From Clostridiales bacterium (GTDB lineage: Bacteria; Bacillota; Clostridia; Lachnospirales; Lachnospiraceae), in assembly GCA_021204045.1 (NCBI GenBank), contig JAJQAA010000031.1:1-48403 (forward strand): a stretch of DNA of 48,403 nucleotides, read 5' to 3'. Below, one piece after another: positions 17,198-25,972 of this stretch. The position numbers were made by a program, and so were the translations under genes. The first letter of the stretch is position 1. Each line of letters begins with the position of its first letter. A model generated the notes under the pieces. The model searched no databases and had not been told where the DNA came from. It saw only the letters and a list, made by a program, of their open reading frames with translations.

Positions 17198-17313
17198 GGG
17201 CAGAGCCTCGAAAAACCTACGGTTTTTCTCGGTCGCTTCGCTCGCCAGATGGATGTCCCTGTGCCCGCTCGTGCAAGCACGGCGGCCTCCTGGACATCCA
17301 TCCGGCTCTGCCC
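17198..17313. repeat. structured palindromic intergenic element
   Basis: A 116-bp element between tctA and the response regulator. Outer arms GGGCAGAGCC (17198-17207) and GGCTCTGCCC (17304-17313) are perfectly complementary. Nested inside are GATGGATGTCC (17248-17258) with its complement (17292-17302), a hairpin GAAAAACC-TAC-GGTTTTTC (17210-17228), and CGTG-CAAG-CACG in the centre. It could fold into a branched cruciform on either strand. No long T-run follows, so it is not a simple terminator. Its design resembles a miniature palindromic repeat or MITE, probably multicopy, but only one copy is in the window. Confidence 0.7.
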
Positions 17314-17361
17314 TTTCCGTACATCATATCATAAATTGTCGCATTACGCCTTACTTTTTTA

Positions 17362-18879
17362 TTACAAATCCGGGAGTGATTTCCGAATTTTCCGTTTTTT
17401 GTACCACGGATACAAAAGAGAAAGCACAAAGACCAGCGCGCTTATCATAAGCAGTACCGCCGTAACCGGACGCGTAAATACCGCAACCAGGTTCCCGTCT
17501 GCCAGATGATAGGCCGTACGAAGATCGTATTCACAGATTCGTCCGAGAACCACACCAAGAATCAGAGCCGCCGAATTGTAGCCCAGACGCATAAAAAAGT
17601 AACCGACGATACCGGCACAGATCATCAGCGCGACGTCATCCGTACTCTCGTCCAGCGCATAAGTGCCAAGCACCGCCAGCATCATCGTCAGCGGCGTGAT
17701 CACACTGTAAGGAATCTGCCGGATTCGCGCGAGCAGCCGTGCCAGGGCAATCGCCACGATCACCATAATCAGATTCGTCGCCAGCATCGAGCCGAACACC
17801 CCGGCCAGATATTCCGGCTGTTCCGTTATCAGCTTCGGACCAATATAAATTCCGCGCAGTCCAAGCGCGATCATGATGATCGCGGCCGCGTTGCCGCCGG
17901 GAATCCCAAACGCCAGCAAAGGCACCATCGAACCGCCGGCCGCAGCGTTGTTCGCCGACTCCGCCGAGACAATGCCGCCGGGCGCGCCTTTCCCAAGAAG
18001 TTCCGGCTGCCTTGACAGCCGCTTTTCGATCGCGTAGGAAACAAACGAAGCGATCGTCGCGCCCGCGCCCGGGACAATTCCAACGACCATGCCGACCACA
18101 GCGGAACGCAGCATCGCAATTTTCATCGCCCACAATTCCCAGAAACCCGGCAGCGAGAGATTGCGATGGCCGATCTGAAACGGCGATCGCCGGGTATCCA
18201 CAATCAGCGGCTTTCGCGTATCGCGAAGGCATGCCGGGACAATAAACAAGCCAATCACTACAGGAACAATATCAATCCCCTCCTGTACCGGGCCAAAACC
18301 CGTTGCCAGCCGCGGAACGCCAAGAATCGGATCTGTTCCGGTACAGGCCAGCAGAAGACCCAGCAGCGCCGAAATCACAGTCCGCACTGTATTGCCGCTG
18401 TCCAAACAGGTTAACAACACCAAGCCGAGCAGGACAACCGCAAATTCTTCTGACAGATGAAAATAATTTGACAAATCCGTTAACGGAATGGTCAGAGCTG
18501 CCATCGCCACCGCCGCGATCAGGCCGCCAATGGCGGATGAAAACAGCGCATAACCCAGCGCCTTTCCGGTTTCTCCGCGCTGCGCCATCGGAAATCCATC
18601 GTATGTAGTCGGCAGGCTCGACGGTGTCCCGGGAATACAGAACAGGACCGCGGTAATGCCGCCGCCCGCAATCGCCGCGCAGTAGACCGCCACGAGAAAA
18701 GCCAGCGCGGTAACCGGTTCCATGCGACAGGAAAACGGCAGCGCCAGTACAAGCGTCATTGACGCGCCGATCCCGGGCAAAGCGCCGCAAATCACCCCAA
18801 AGACCGTACCGATCAGAATCACCAAAAACACTGTCGGTTCCGCCGCAAGCACAGCGCCGGCGCTCATAATCTCAAACAC
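17362..18879 (-). CDS. tctA: tripartite tricarboxylate transporter large permease TctA
   Basis: A permease of about 505 residues with about 10-12 membrane segments and the TctA signature segments GALPGIGASMTL, GFPMAQRGETGKAL and GIVPGAGATIASFVSYAIEK, plus the internal duplicate APGGIVSAESANNAAAGGSMVPLLAFGIPG spread over about 285-315. TctA is the channel subunit of tripartite tricarboxylate transporters, which take up citrate and other carboxylates using a periplasmic or lipoprotein TctC. I start it at GTG 18879 (GGGAGG 8 nt upstream); GTG 18888 and ATG 18867 are alternatives. It overlaps the tctB stop. No tctC is found nearby. Confidence 0.9.
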   Translation of the reverse strand: MFEIMSAGAVLAAEPTVFLVILIGTVFGVICGALPGIGASMTLVLALPFSCRMEPVTALAFLVAVYCAAIAGGGITAVLFCIPGTPSSLPTTYDGFPMAQRGETGKALGYALFSSAIGGLIAAVAMAALTIPLTDLSNYFHLSEEFAVVLLGLVLLTCLDSGNTVRTVISALLGLLLACTGTDPILGVPRLATGFGPVQEGIDIVPVVIGLFIVPACLRDTRKPLIVDTRRSPFQIGHRNLSLPGFWELWAMKIAMLRSAVVGMVVGIVPGAGATIASFVSYAIEKRLSRQPELLGKGAPGGIVSAESANNAAAGGSMVPLLAFGIPGGNAAAIIMIALGLRGIYIGPKLITEQPEYLAGVFGSMLATNLIMVIVAIALARLLARIRQIPYSVITPLTMMLAVLGTYALDESTDDVALMICAGIVGYFFMRLGYNSAALILGVVLGRICEYDLRTAYHLADGNLVAVFTRPVTAVLLMISALVFVLSLLYPWYKKRKIRKSLPDL

Positions 18880-19399
18880 TCCCGCCACCTCCCATCAGAA
18901 GGCCAAGCAACGCCGCACATTGCCTCGAAAAATCGCCGAACACATTCTCGCCTCCGGGAAGATTTACCCCCAAAAGTCCCTGAAACAGCACATACAAAAC
19001 AACGGTAACCGCAAGAGAAAACAAAAACAGTACCACCGGCCGCTTTTCGCCAACCAGAATGCCGCCCGCTATCAGGAACACAAAGCAGGCCGGGAGGAAA
19101 CCGACATACGGAAGCCCCACTACCAGACACGCCACCAGTATCATTCCGGCGAAAGGGCGGCTCTCAAGGAACTCACCGATATCAAAACTGCCGGCGATGC
19201 CCAGGCCGACCCGCTTCATTCTCCGCCAGTCCAGCACAAAATTGACTGCCAGCATAATAATCAGCAGCACCAGCACCGCCCGCGGCCAGAATGCCGCTCC
19301 CAGTTCCGCCTCTGCACCTGCCGCCGGGTTCTCCATGCCAAGCATCGCGTACAGGTACAGACAGACTGCTCCCAGAACAAGTATAAACAGGTAATTCAC
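18872..19399 (-). CDS. tctB: tripartite tricarboxylate transporter small subunit TctB
   Basis: A 175-residue, four-helix membrane protein with hydrophobic segments at about 2-20, 42-60, 85-110 and 118-150 and the typical TctB features (FWPRAVLVLLIIMLAVNF, GFLPACFVFLIAGGILVG). TctB is the small membrane subunit that pairs with TctA. The start is GTG 19399 with AGGAGG 7 nt upstream; the frame extends 15 codons further but without a better site. It overlaps tctA by 8 bp, so the two are coupled. Confidence 0.85.
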   Translation of the reverse strand: MNYLFILVLGAVCLYLYAMLGMENPAAGAEAELGAAFWPRAVLVLLIIMLAVNFVLDWRRMKRVGLGIAGSFDIGEFLESRPFAGMILVACLVVGLPYVGFLPACFVFLIAGGILVGEKRPVVLFLFSLAVTVVLYVLFQGLLGVNLPGGENVFGDFSRQCAALLGLLMGGGGSV

Positions 19400-19460
19400 A
19401 GTGGCACCTCCTGTCTTTTCTTCTGCACGTATATATTCCTTCACCTTTAGTACATATATA

Positions 19461-20735
19461 TTACAGATATATCTTCAGCGGTTTAAGACTCCGTTCCAGA
19501 ATTCCCTTCATACTGGCAATCAGAATACCGTAGTTTGTCATGGGAACACCCGCATCCCGCGCGCACCCCAGACGATATTTCATCTCACGTTCATTCAGCA
19601 TGCAGCCGCCACAGTGCACAATCAAACGGTAAGGTGACAGATCATCCGGGAATTCCGTCCCGGAAACCGGAACAAATTCCAGCTTTTTCCCCGTATATTC
19701 TCTCAGCCAGCGCGGAATCTTCACCGTGCCGATGTCGTCGCACTGGCGATGATGCGTGCAGCCCTCCGCCATCAGAATTTTGTCACCGTCCCGCAGCTGT
19801 TCCACCGCACGCACGCCCTTCAGCGTCTGAGCGAGATCGCCCTTATAGCGGGCAAACAAAATGGAAAACGAGGTCAACGGGATATCCTCCGGCGTGTCGC
19901 GGGATACCTCGGCAAATGCCTGGCTGTCCGTGATCACCAGCCGCGGCTTCGCGCCAAGCTTTAGCAGCGTCTGATTCAGCTCCGTCTCCCTTGTAACCAT
20001 GGCAATCGCGCCGGTCTCGAGAATATCGCGGATCGTCTGCTGCTGCGGCAGAATCAGGCGTCCCTTAGGAGCCGCGCTGTCAATCGGCGTCACCAGAACG
20101 ACAACATCCCCCGGCGAAATGAGGTCGCCGACAATACGCCGGTCCGATTCCTCCGCGCGCGCAACCGCGGCAATCCGTTCTTTCAGCTCATAGATCCCTT
20201 CTCCGGTAACCGCACTGGCATACAGCTTCGGAACTGACGACGGCTTAAAAGCCGCTTCCTTAAGGCCTGCGATCTCATCAGCTGTATGTGCCGTCCCGGA
20301 CGACGTATCGTTTGTCCTCTCGCGCTGCGAAGATGGCAACAGCAGATCCGCCTTATTATACACGATCAGATACGGCAGCTCCTTGGCCTCAAATCGCTCG
20401 ATTAACTTTTTCTCCGGCTCGCCAACCCCCTCCACGGCGTCAACGACCAGCACGGCCACGTCTGTCTTGTTGAGCACCTGGTAGCTTCGCTTCACGCGCA
20501 GATCACCAAGGCCGCCTTCATCATCAATCCCCGGTGTATCGATCATTACCACCGGGCCGACCGGCAAAAGCTCCATCGTCTTATACACGGGATCTGTCGT
20601 CGTCCCCTTCACTTCAGAGACAACCGCCAGATTCTGCCCCGTCACTGCGTTGATTATACTGGATTTTCCCGCGTTCCTGCGTCCAAAAAAAGCAATATGT
20701 ACCCGCTCCGAAGCGGGCGTACCATTTATTCCCAT
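19461..20735 (-). CDS. hydF: [FeFe]-hydrogenase H-cluster maturation GTPase HydF
   Basis: A 424-residue HydF. The N-terminal GTPase has G1 GRRNAGKS (18-25), the G2 region KGTTTDP, G3 DTPG and G4 NKAD. The C-terminal domain carries the HydF-specific Fe-S ligands, C in EGCTHHRQCDDIG and two Cys in VHCGGCMLNEREM. HydF is the scaffold on which the 2Fe subcluster made by HydE and HydG is assembled before transfer to HydA. HydE, HydG and hydrogenase genes are not in the window. The start is ATG 20735, 13 bp after the previous gene; the ribosome-binding site is weak, so coupling to the upstream gene is possible. It implies a hydrogen-metabolising anaerobe. Confidence 0.94.
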   Translation of the reverse strand: MGINGTPASERVHIAFFGRRNAGKSSIINAVTGQNLAVVSEVKGTTTDPVYKTMELLPVGPVVMIDTPGIDDEGGLGDLRVKRSYQVLNKTDVAVLVVDAVEGVGEPEKKLIERFEAKELPYLIVYNKADLLLPSSQRERTNDTSSGTAHTADEIAGLKEAAFKPSSVPKLYASAVTGEGIYELKERIAAVARAEESDRRIVGDLISPGDVVVLVTPIDSAAPKGRLILPQQQTIRDILETGAIAMVTRETELNQTLLKLGAKPRLVITDSQAFAEVSRDTPEDIPLTSFSILFARYKGDLAQTLKGVRAVEQLRDGDKILMAEGCTHHRQCDDIGTVKIPRWLREYTGKKLEFVPVSGTEFPDDLSPYRLIVHCGGCMLNEREMKYRLGCARDAGVPMTNYGILIASMKGILERSLKPLKIYL

Positions 20736-20748
20736 GCTGTTTACTCAC

Positions 20749-22291
20749 TCACTTTCGAATCACACGTTCCTCGACATCACGAACCATGGACAACGCCACA
20801 CCGATGGAGGAAATAATCTCCGCATTCTCCGGAATATTATACTGCAGACCCATCTTCTTGGCGCAGTACGGCACCAGGACTGCAGCGGCGCCCCCGCAGC
20901 CGACCAGTTTCATGCTCTCGCTGTCGAACTGGTATTTCTCTGCCAGTGTGTTGATGCAGGCGCTGACCTTCTCATAGCCCTTATCCAGAATCTGAGCGGC
21001 CAGCTCTTCCACGGTGATACCCAACTTATCCGCGACCGGCTGCATCGCCGTGCGCGCCGCGCCGGCATTGCCGTGCGCGAAATATTTCTCATCAATCAGA
21101 CCGAGCACGTTAGCCGCGTCGGTGTTGGTAAAGCAGATGCGCTTGCCGCTCTTTAAACGGATCGCGACGTAATCCGCCGGATCACCCGGCTTCGGGCTGA
21201 TCATCTCGATCTGCGGATCGACGATCTCATCCTCCGGCGTAAAACAGGCATACTCGCAACCTGCGCTATGCGCGGAACGCGGACCGACGTCGACGACTTC
21301 CCTGTCGTTGATACGGACCATGGAACCGCCGGCGCAGCCCAGGGCACGCACATCCAGGGAGCTGATATAAGTATCATGTCCTCCGACCTGCGCACCATCG
21401 ACGCCCGGACGACCATTCTTAATCACACCGATATTAGTAGTCGTGCCGCCAACCTCGAAACAAATCGCATCGGCGACGCGCAGATACAGCAGAGACCCCA
21501 TAACGGAAGCCGCCGGACCGGAGAACGCTGTCAGGACCGGACGCTTCCTCATCTCGCTGATCTCCATAGCACCGCCGTCTCCGCACATCATCATCAGCGG
21601 TACGGTAACGCCTGCCGCGCGCACGGAAGAGTCGGTCGCATTCGCGGTCGCCATCATCTTCGGCAGAGTCGAAGCATTGATCACAGCGGCGCGGGTCCGG
21701 CTGGTCAGGTCGTACAGTTTCGTAATATCGGAAGCCATGGAAACCGGGATGTTCTTCTTCTCCGCACAGTCCCGGATCATCATCTCCTCATTCATACTGT
21801 CCACGCCGAATGCCATCGACGCGACGATAACCTGCGCGCCCTGGTCCGTCAGACTGTCAATTTCTTTATTTATATTGTCCTCGCTCAGATCCTTTTTCTT
21901 CGTAAAGCTGCTGAAGACCCGGATCTTTTTGTCGGCCTTTTCATCCAGGACGATGTCCTTCAACGCCAGCAAACCTTTTGCCAGAAAACCGCCGAGACCG
22001 CCCCCCCGTGACGCCGACGATACCGACATCGGCGACGTCGCCCTCAATCAACGCGTTCGTCGCCTGTGTCGTGGAATGCGCCACGAAGACAACATCCTCC
22101 GGCGCGATATTGTTTTCCCTCATACAGTTTTTAAAGCTTTGTGCTACACCGATGGCAACACCATCTTTGTCGTCATGCGTCGTTTTCACTTCATTTTTGC
22201 CGATGATTTCATGGGTTTCATTGTCCATAGCCACGCACCTGGTGTAAGTGCCGCCTACGTCGATCCCCATACGGACAGCTCTTTTTGCCAT
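20749..22291 (-). pseudogene. hydantoinase/oxoprolinase family protein, frameshifted at a 7-G run
   Basis: Two overlapping frames together encode one protein of about 513 residues. The first (start ATG 22291, RBS AAAGGAAAG) gives the actin-like ATP-binding N-terminus RMGIDVGGTYTRCVAMDN and runs to VADVGIVGVTGG. The second frame continues with GGLGGFLAKGLLALKD and carries GGTTTNIGVIKNG and the C-terminal domain to the stop at 20749. The switch lies at seven consecutive C on the plus strand (22001-22007); removing one base restores a single frame and makes the total length divisible by three. Family members hydrolyse or carboxylate cyclic amides or ketones with ATP; the substrate here is unknown. 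A sequencing error, a fresh mutation or slippage could explain it. Confidence 0.8.
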
Positions 22292-22423
22292 TTCTTACTT
22301 TCCTTTCTCCTTGTATTGTACAGGCAGGCATTGCCGACTATATACAAAATAACACATCTACCCAACAGACACAACTGCTTTTTTGTTTAATTTCCACACC
22401 TTCTTCGGGCACTTAGCTCCGGA

Positions 22424-22460
22424 CAAAAAAATGGCGCTTCGTCCGCAGAGGACGCGCACC
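22424..22460 (-). terminator. intrinsic terminator after the aminotransferase gene
   Basis: A hairpin with arms GGTGCGCGTCC and GGACGAAGCGCC (minus strand; 10 pairs around a small internal loop) and loop TCTGC is followed directly by ATTTTTTT. It begins 35 bp past the aminotransferase stop, and so ends the Lrp-aminotransferase transcript before the hydantoinase gene. Confidence 0.8.
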
Positions 22461-22494
22461 GTTTTTTGGAATATTATCATCAGCTTTATGTCAC

Positions 22495-23667
22495 TTAAAT
22501 CTTCCCATCCAGCCGGTTTACGAAACGCTCCATCCGGCCAAGCGCTTCCTTGAGGCTCTTGAGCGAATAGGCATAGGAAACCCGCAAAAAGCCCTCGCCG
22601 CTGTCGCCGAATGCTGTCCCCGGCACTACAGCCACCTTTTCCTCCTCCAGCAGCCGCATCGCGAACGCTTCCGACGTCATGCCAAAGCGGCTGATGTTTG
22701 GGAAAACATAGAAAGCCCCCAGCGGCTCAAAGCAGGGAATGTTCATCTCCTCAAATGCGTGCAGCAGATAACGGCGGCGCTGGTCGTAGGATTCACGCAT
22801 ATGTACAACGTCCTCATCGCTGTTTTTCAGCGCGTCGACCGCCGCGTACTGACTCGTCGTGGGCGCGCACATAATCGCAAACTGATGAATCTTGGTCATC
22901 TGCTTGAGGATCACCGCCGGCCCGCAGGCATAACCCAGGCGCCAGCCGGTCATCGCGAACGCTTTGGAAAATCCATTAATAAGAATCGTGCGTTCCTTCA
23001 TGCCCGGGAGCGAGGCAAATGAGACATGCCGCTCCTCCCCATAGGTAAGCTCCGCGTAGATCTCATCCGAAAGCACAAAAAGATCATGCTCCTCGACAAC
23101 CGCGGCAATCTTCTCCAGGTCTTCCCGTCTCATGACCGCTCCCGTGGGATTGTTGGGGAACGGCAGCACAAGCAGCTTCGTCCGGGGCGTAATCTTCTCC
23201 CGGAGCTTTTCCGGCGTCAGGCGGAACTGATCCTTCTCCTCCAGCTCAATCGTCACCGCCACGCCGTCAGCCAGCACGGCACACGGCACATAAGAGACAT
23301 AGCTCGGCTGCGGCACCAGCACCTCGTCGCCGGGATCCAGCATTGCGCGCATCGCGATATCAATTGCCTCACTTCCACCCACGGTCACAAGGATTTCGCT
23401 GTCCGGATCGTAACTGACATGATATTTTCGATTGACATAATTATGCAATTCTACGCGCAGCTCACGCAGCCCGGCATTCGCTGTATAAAACGTCCTTCCC
23501 TTTTCAAGCGAATAGATTCCCTCCTCACGAATATGCCAGGGTGTATCAAAATCCGGCTCACCCACACCGAGGGAAATCGCATCCTTCATCTCACTGACAA
23601 TGTCAAAAAACCGGCGGATGCCGGACGGGGGGATCGTAACAATCTTTTTCGACAGAGGGTTCCTCAT
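22495..23667 (-). CDS. pyridoxal-phosphate aminotransferase, class I/II
   Basis: A 390-residue fold-type I aminotransferase. The PLP lysine is K235 in NGFSKAFAMTGWRLGYA; D201 and Y204 of the DEIY motif and the PNNPTGAV block are in place, and the N-terminal SLGVGEPDFDTPWHI is typical of the Clostridia group annotated as aromatic or general amino-acid aminotransferase. It transfers amino groups between an amino acid and a 2-oxo acid in the cytosol. The ATG overlaps the stop of the upstream Lrp gene by 4 bp, so the two are co-translated and the regulator probably controls it in response to an amino acid. The substrate cannot be read from the sequence; aromatic amino acids or alanine are likely. 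Confidence 0.9.
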   Translation of the reverse strand: MRNPLSKKIVTIPPSGIRRFFDIVSEMKDAISLGVGEPDFDTPWHIREEGIYSLEKGRTFYTANAGLRELRVELHNYVNRKYHVSYDPDSEILVTVGGSEAIDIAMRAMLDPGDEVLVPQPSYVSYVPCAVLADGVAVTIELEEKDQFRLTPEKLREKITPRTKLLVLPFPNNPTGAVMRREDLEKIAAVVEEHDLFVLSDEIYAELTYGEERHVSFASLPGMKERTILINGFSKAFAMTGWRLGYACGPAVILKQMTKIHQFAIMCAPTTSQYAAVDALKNSDEDVVHMRESYDQRRRYLLHAFEEMNIPCFEPLGAFYVFPNISRFGMTSEAFAMRLLEEEKVAVVPGTAFGDSGEGFLRVSYAYSLKSLKEALGRMERFVNRLDGKI

Positions 23668-24146
23668 GGCGTAATCAGCATCCTTTCATCCGGGATCTCG
23701 CTGCAGAGGACAGTGCCATGATCCTTATACTTTTTGAGTACAAAATGGGTGGCCGTGCTCAGCACGGAATCCAGGGGCGCGAGCTTGTTCGAGACAAACT
23801 GAGCCACCTGCCGCATCGTCTTGCCCTCAATGATCACCATAAAATCAAACGATCCCGCCATCAGATAGAGCGCGTTTACCTCGCTGTACTGATAAATCCG
23901 CTCAGCCAGCTTGTCAAAGCCCATGCCGCGCTGCGGCGTCACCTTGACCTCGATCATCGCATTGACCTTTTCCTCACCGGTATTCTCCCAGTTGATCAGC
24001 GTATGATAACCACAGATCACGTTTTCCCGCTCCATATCGGCGATCTCATTTGCCACTGCGACCTCGCTTTCGCCAAGCAAAATCGCCAGATCCTTAATAT
24101 CAATGCGGCTGTTTTTCTCGATTACCGCCAAAATTTTTTCTCTCAT
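23664..24146 (-). CDS. Lrp/AsnC family transcriptional regulator
   Basis: A 160-residue Lrp/AsnC regulator. A winged helix-turn-helix occupies about residues 1-55 (SRIDIKDLAILLGESEVAVA), followed by the RAM/AsnC ligand-binding domain (about 60-150: VNAMIEVKVTPQRGMGFD, LMAGSFDFMVIIEG). These proteins form octamers and bind amino acids. GGAGG precedes the ATG. The gene overlaps the aminotransferase by 4 bp, so a dedicated local regulator sensing the substrate or product of that enzyme is likely, probably with autoregulation. Confidence 0.9.
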   Translation of the reverse strand: MREKILAVIEKNSRIDIKDLAILLGESEVAVANEIADMERENVICGYHTLINWENTGEEKVNAMIEVKVTPQRGMGFDKLAERIYQYSEVNALYLMAGSFDFMVIIEGKTMRQVAQFVSNKLAPLDSVLSTATHFVLKKYKDHGTVLCSEIPDERMLITP

Positions 24147-24188
24147 AACTCCTATCCTCCTTACCGCCAGACGTCATAAATCCGCTTT

Positions 24189-25835
24189 CTACATCCCCGG
24201 TCCGGACGGAATCTGCACCGCGGACTGCGGCGGCGTTTCCGGCTGCGATGTCGTTTCCGCCTGTGACGTCGTCTCCGCCTGTGATGTTGTTTCCGCCTGC
24301 GATGTCGTCTCCGCCGGAGGCGTCGACTCTGATTGCGGTGCGGCCTCTGCCTGCGGCGGTGCTGTCACACCAAGATTGTTTTCTGCGTTTCCAGCGTTTC
24401 CAGCGTCTCCCGCAGCTCCGGCATTTTCGGTGTTTTCCGCAGCACTGCCCTGCGTCTCTGTCGACGGCACAGTCTCCGTTACCGTCGCCTCCGGCACAGC
24501 CGGTCCGACCAGATAAATGGCCTTGGATGCGTTGTAAGTATCGGTATTCAAAAGTGTGCGTTCTGTCTCCACACCGTCCACGCGGACAACCTTCCACAGC
24601 CGGGATTTCAATCCGACATGCGCCGACTGTACCTTCTGGCGCGTGCCGGGAGCCAGACTCGTGTCAAGCCGCTCCGTGGGCGCACCGGGATCTGTCCTGC
24701 TTAATGTTTCCGACACATACTCGATCTTTCGGTTCTCCGGCCGCGTTTCCTTCCCGTAAATCGTAAAGGTCAGCGTCTTACCTGACGTGTAGCCCTCAAT
24801 ATAAACCGGCGTACTGTAATTGTTCGTGATCTTAATATCCTTATAGGTACCGGCAATCGCCGCGTCCATCGACGGCTTCACATAGGTGACAATCATCGAA
24901 TGGTTCTGCCGCTGCGTGATCTCCAGCTCTGCCTGCAATGCCGCATTGTACAATGTCGTAGCGATCTGGCACACGCCGCCCCCGACACTGTCCACTACCA
25001 TACCGTTCTCATAGGCTGCCGCCGTATAATAGCCGTTTGCCGTCGTAAACGGGTGCATATACTCATAGCCGGAAAGCGTCTCTCCCGGCATCAGCACACA
25101 GCCGTTGATCTTGCCCGCGCCATTGGCGAGATTTTTGGAGCGGGCTGCGCCGCTCGAAGAAAAATCCGTCGAAAAGCTGCCCAGCACATCGCCAATCGTC
25201 GCCAGCTGCTCCCGGGTAACCTCCGGTTCCTGCCGCACAAGCACCGCCTCTACAGCAATATCACTGCCGCTGCCATCATCTGCCAGAAGCACCTCATTGA
25301 TACGAGCCTCCGTCGCATCAACATCCACCATCTCTCCGGGCACTCCATCCGTGATCTCAAATACGCCGTCTATCCGTGTAATCATCGCATTTTGCGGTTC
25401 CGCAGACAGACCCGTTTCCTGTCCCTCCAGGAATACCGCAAGATGTCCGCCATCAATTTCCAGATCCAGATCAATATACAACGGATCCTTTTGCAAATCT
25501 TTCGCGGCCATATAGCGCTCGATCAGGTTCCCCTCGGAAAGCTTTTCCAGCTCTTTTGCAAGCTCGTCCTCATTGCTCCAGGAAAGCCCCAGATCCCCCA
25601 TCTGCGCAGTTAATATCTCTCCGCCGACGTCCAGTTCAAGCTGCCTGCCCGCCTGTTCCTCTATGCGGTCATCAATGGCCTGACGCGCTTCCTCTTTCGT
25701 CATGCCCCCAAGCGATACGTCGCTGACATACACTCCCTCCGGAATCGTCGGTTCTGCCGCCCAGGCAGAAAACATCATGGCTGCCGCCGATAGAAATGCT
25801 GCCGCCAATCCGCCCGCCAGCTTCTTTTTTTTCAT
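24189..25835 (-). CDS. VanW family protein with PG-binding and G5 domains
   Basis: A 548-residue exported protein. A signal peptide (KKKKLAGGLAAAFLSAAAMM) ends near AWA-AEP. Two peptidoglycan-binding-like segments follow (about 30-240, GVYVSDVSLGGMTKEEARQA), then the VanW domain (about 250-385; GGVCQIATTLYNAALQAELE, RQNHSMIVTYVKPSMDAAI) and a G5-type domain (KVVRVDGVETERTLL). The tail is low-complexity, with TSQAET repeats encoded by 18-bp units. VanW proteins are wall-associated and of unsettled function. The start is ATG 25835 with GAGGG upstream; a longer frame exists without support. The downstream Lrp gene begins 42 bp later. Despite the name there is no vancomycin cluster here. Confidence 0.88.
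   Translation of the reverse strand: MKKKKLAGGLAAAFLSAAAMMFSAWAAEPTIPEGVYVSDVSLGGMTKEEARQAIDDRIEEQAGRQLELDVGGEILTAQMGDLGLSWSNEDELAKELEKLSEGNLIERYMAAKDLQKDPLYIDLDLEIDGGHLAVFLEGQETGLSAEPQNAMITRIDGVFEITDGVPGEMVDVDATEARINEVLLADDGSGSDIAVEAVLVRQEPEVTREQLATIGDVLGSFSTDFSSSGAARSKNLANGAGKINGCVLMPGETLSGYEYMHPFTTANGYYTAAAYENGMVVDSVGGGVCQIATTLYNAALQAELEITQRQNHSMIVTYVKPSMDAAIAGTYKDIKITNNYSTPVYIEGYTSGKTLTFTIYGKETRPENRKIEYVSETLSRTDPGAPTERLDTSLAPGTRQKVQSAHVGLKSRLWKVVRVDGVETERTLLNTDTYNASKAIYLVGPAVPEATVTETVPSTETQGSAAENTENAGAAGDAGNAGNAENNLGVTAPPQAEAAPQSESTPPAETTSQAETTSQAETTSQAETTSQPETPPQSAVQIPSGPGM
24244..24315 (-). repeat. 18-bp tandem repeat in the VanW coding tail
   Basis: Four consecutive 18-bp units (24244, 24262, 24280, 24298) differ mostly at third positions and encode the six-residue unit A-E-T-T-S-Q. 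They form a flexible Thr/Gln/Glu tail after the G5 domain. In-frame copy number could vary among strains without breaking the protein. Confidence 0.85.
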
Positions 25836-25861
25836 AGCCGCCCTCAAAACTCCCGCATTTT

Positions 25862-25969
25862 TTAAACCATCGCGCTCAGCGCCATCGGCACTACCATTGC
25901 CAACACCAGAATCACCGCGACAACCGCGCAAACGATACGCTTCGTCTTGCTGCTGCTCATCTTTTTCAT
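25862..25969 (-). CDS. 35-residue single-span membrane peptide
   Basis: A short frame starting at ATG 25969, 3 nt after the stop of the exonuclease gene, with AGAGGTGA about 8 nt upstream. It encodes a basic start (MKKMSSSKTKRIV) and one hydrophobic span (CAVVAVILVLAMVVPMALSA) ending at TAA 25862, 27 bp before the VanW start. The pattern is that of a small inner-membrane peptide; I do not recognise a family. Tight coupling to both neighbours and a clear ribosome-binding site argue that it is translated. Confidence 0.65.
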   Translation of the reverse strand: MKKMSSSKTKRIVCAVVAVILVLAMVVPMALSAMV

Positions 25970-25972
25970 GAT

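Noticed and set aside
24244-24315. CRISPR-like array
   Set aside because: The repeats are contiguous with no spacers and encode an in-frame protein tail.
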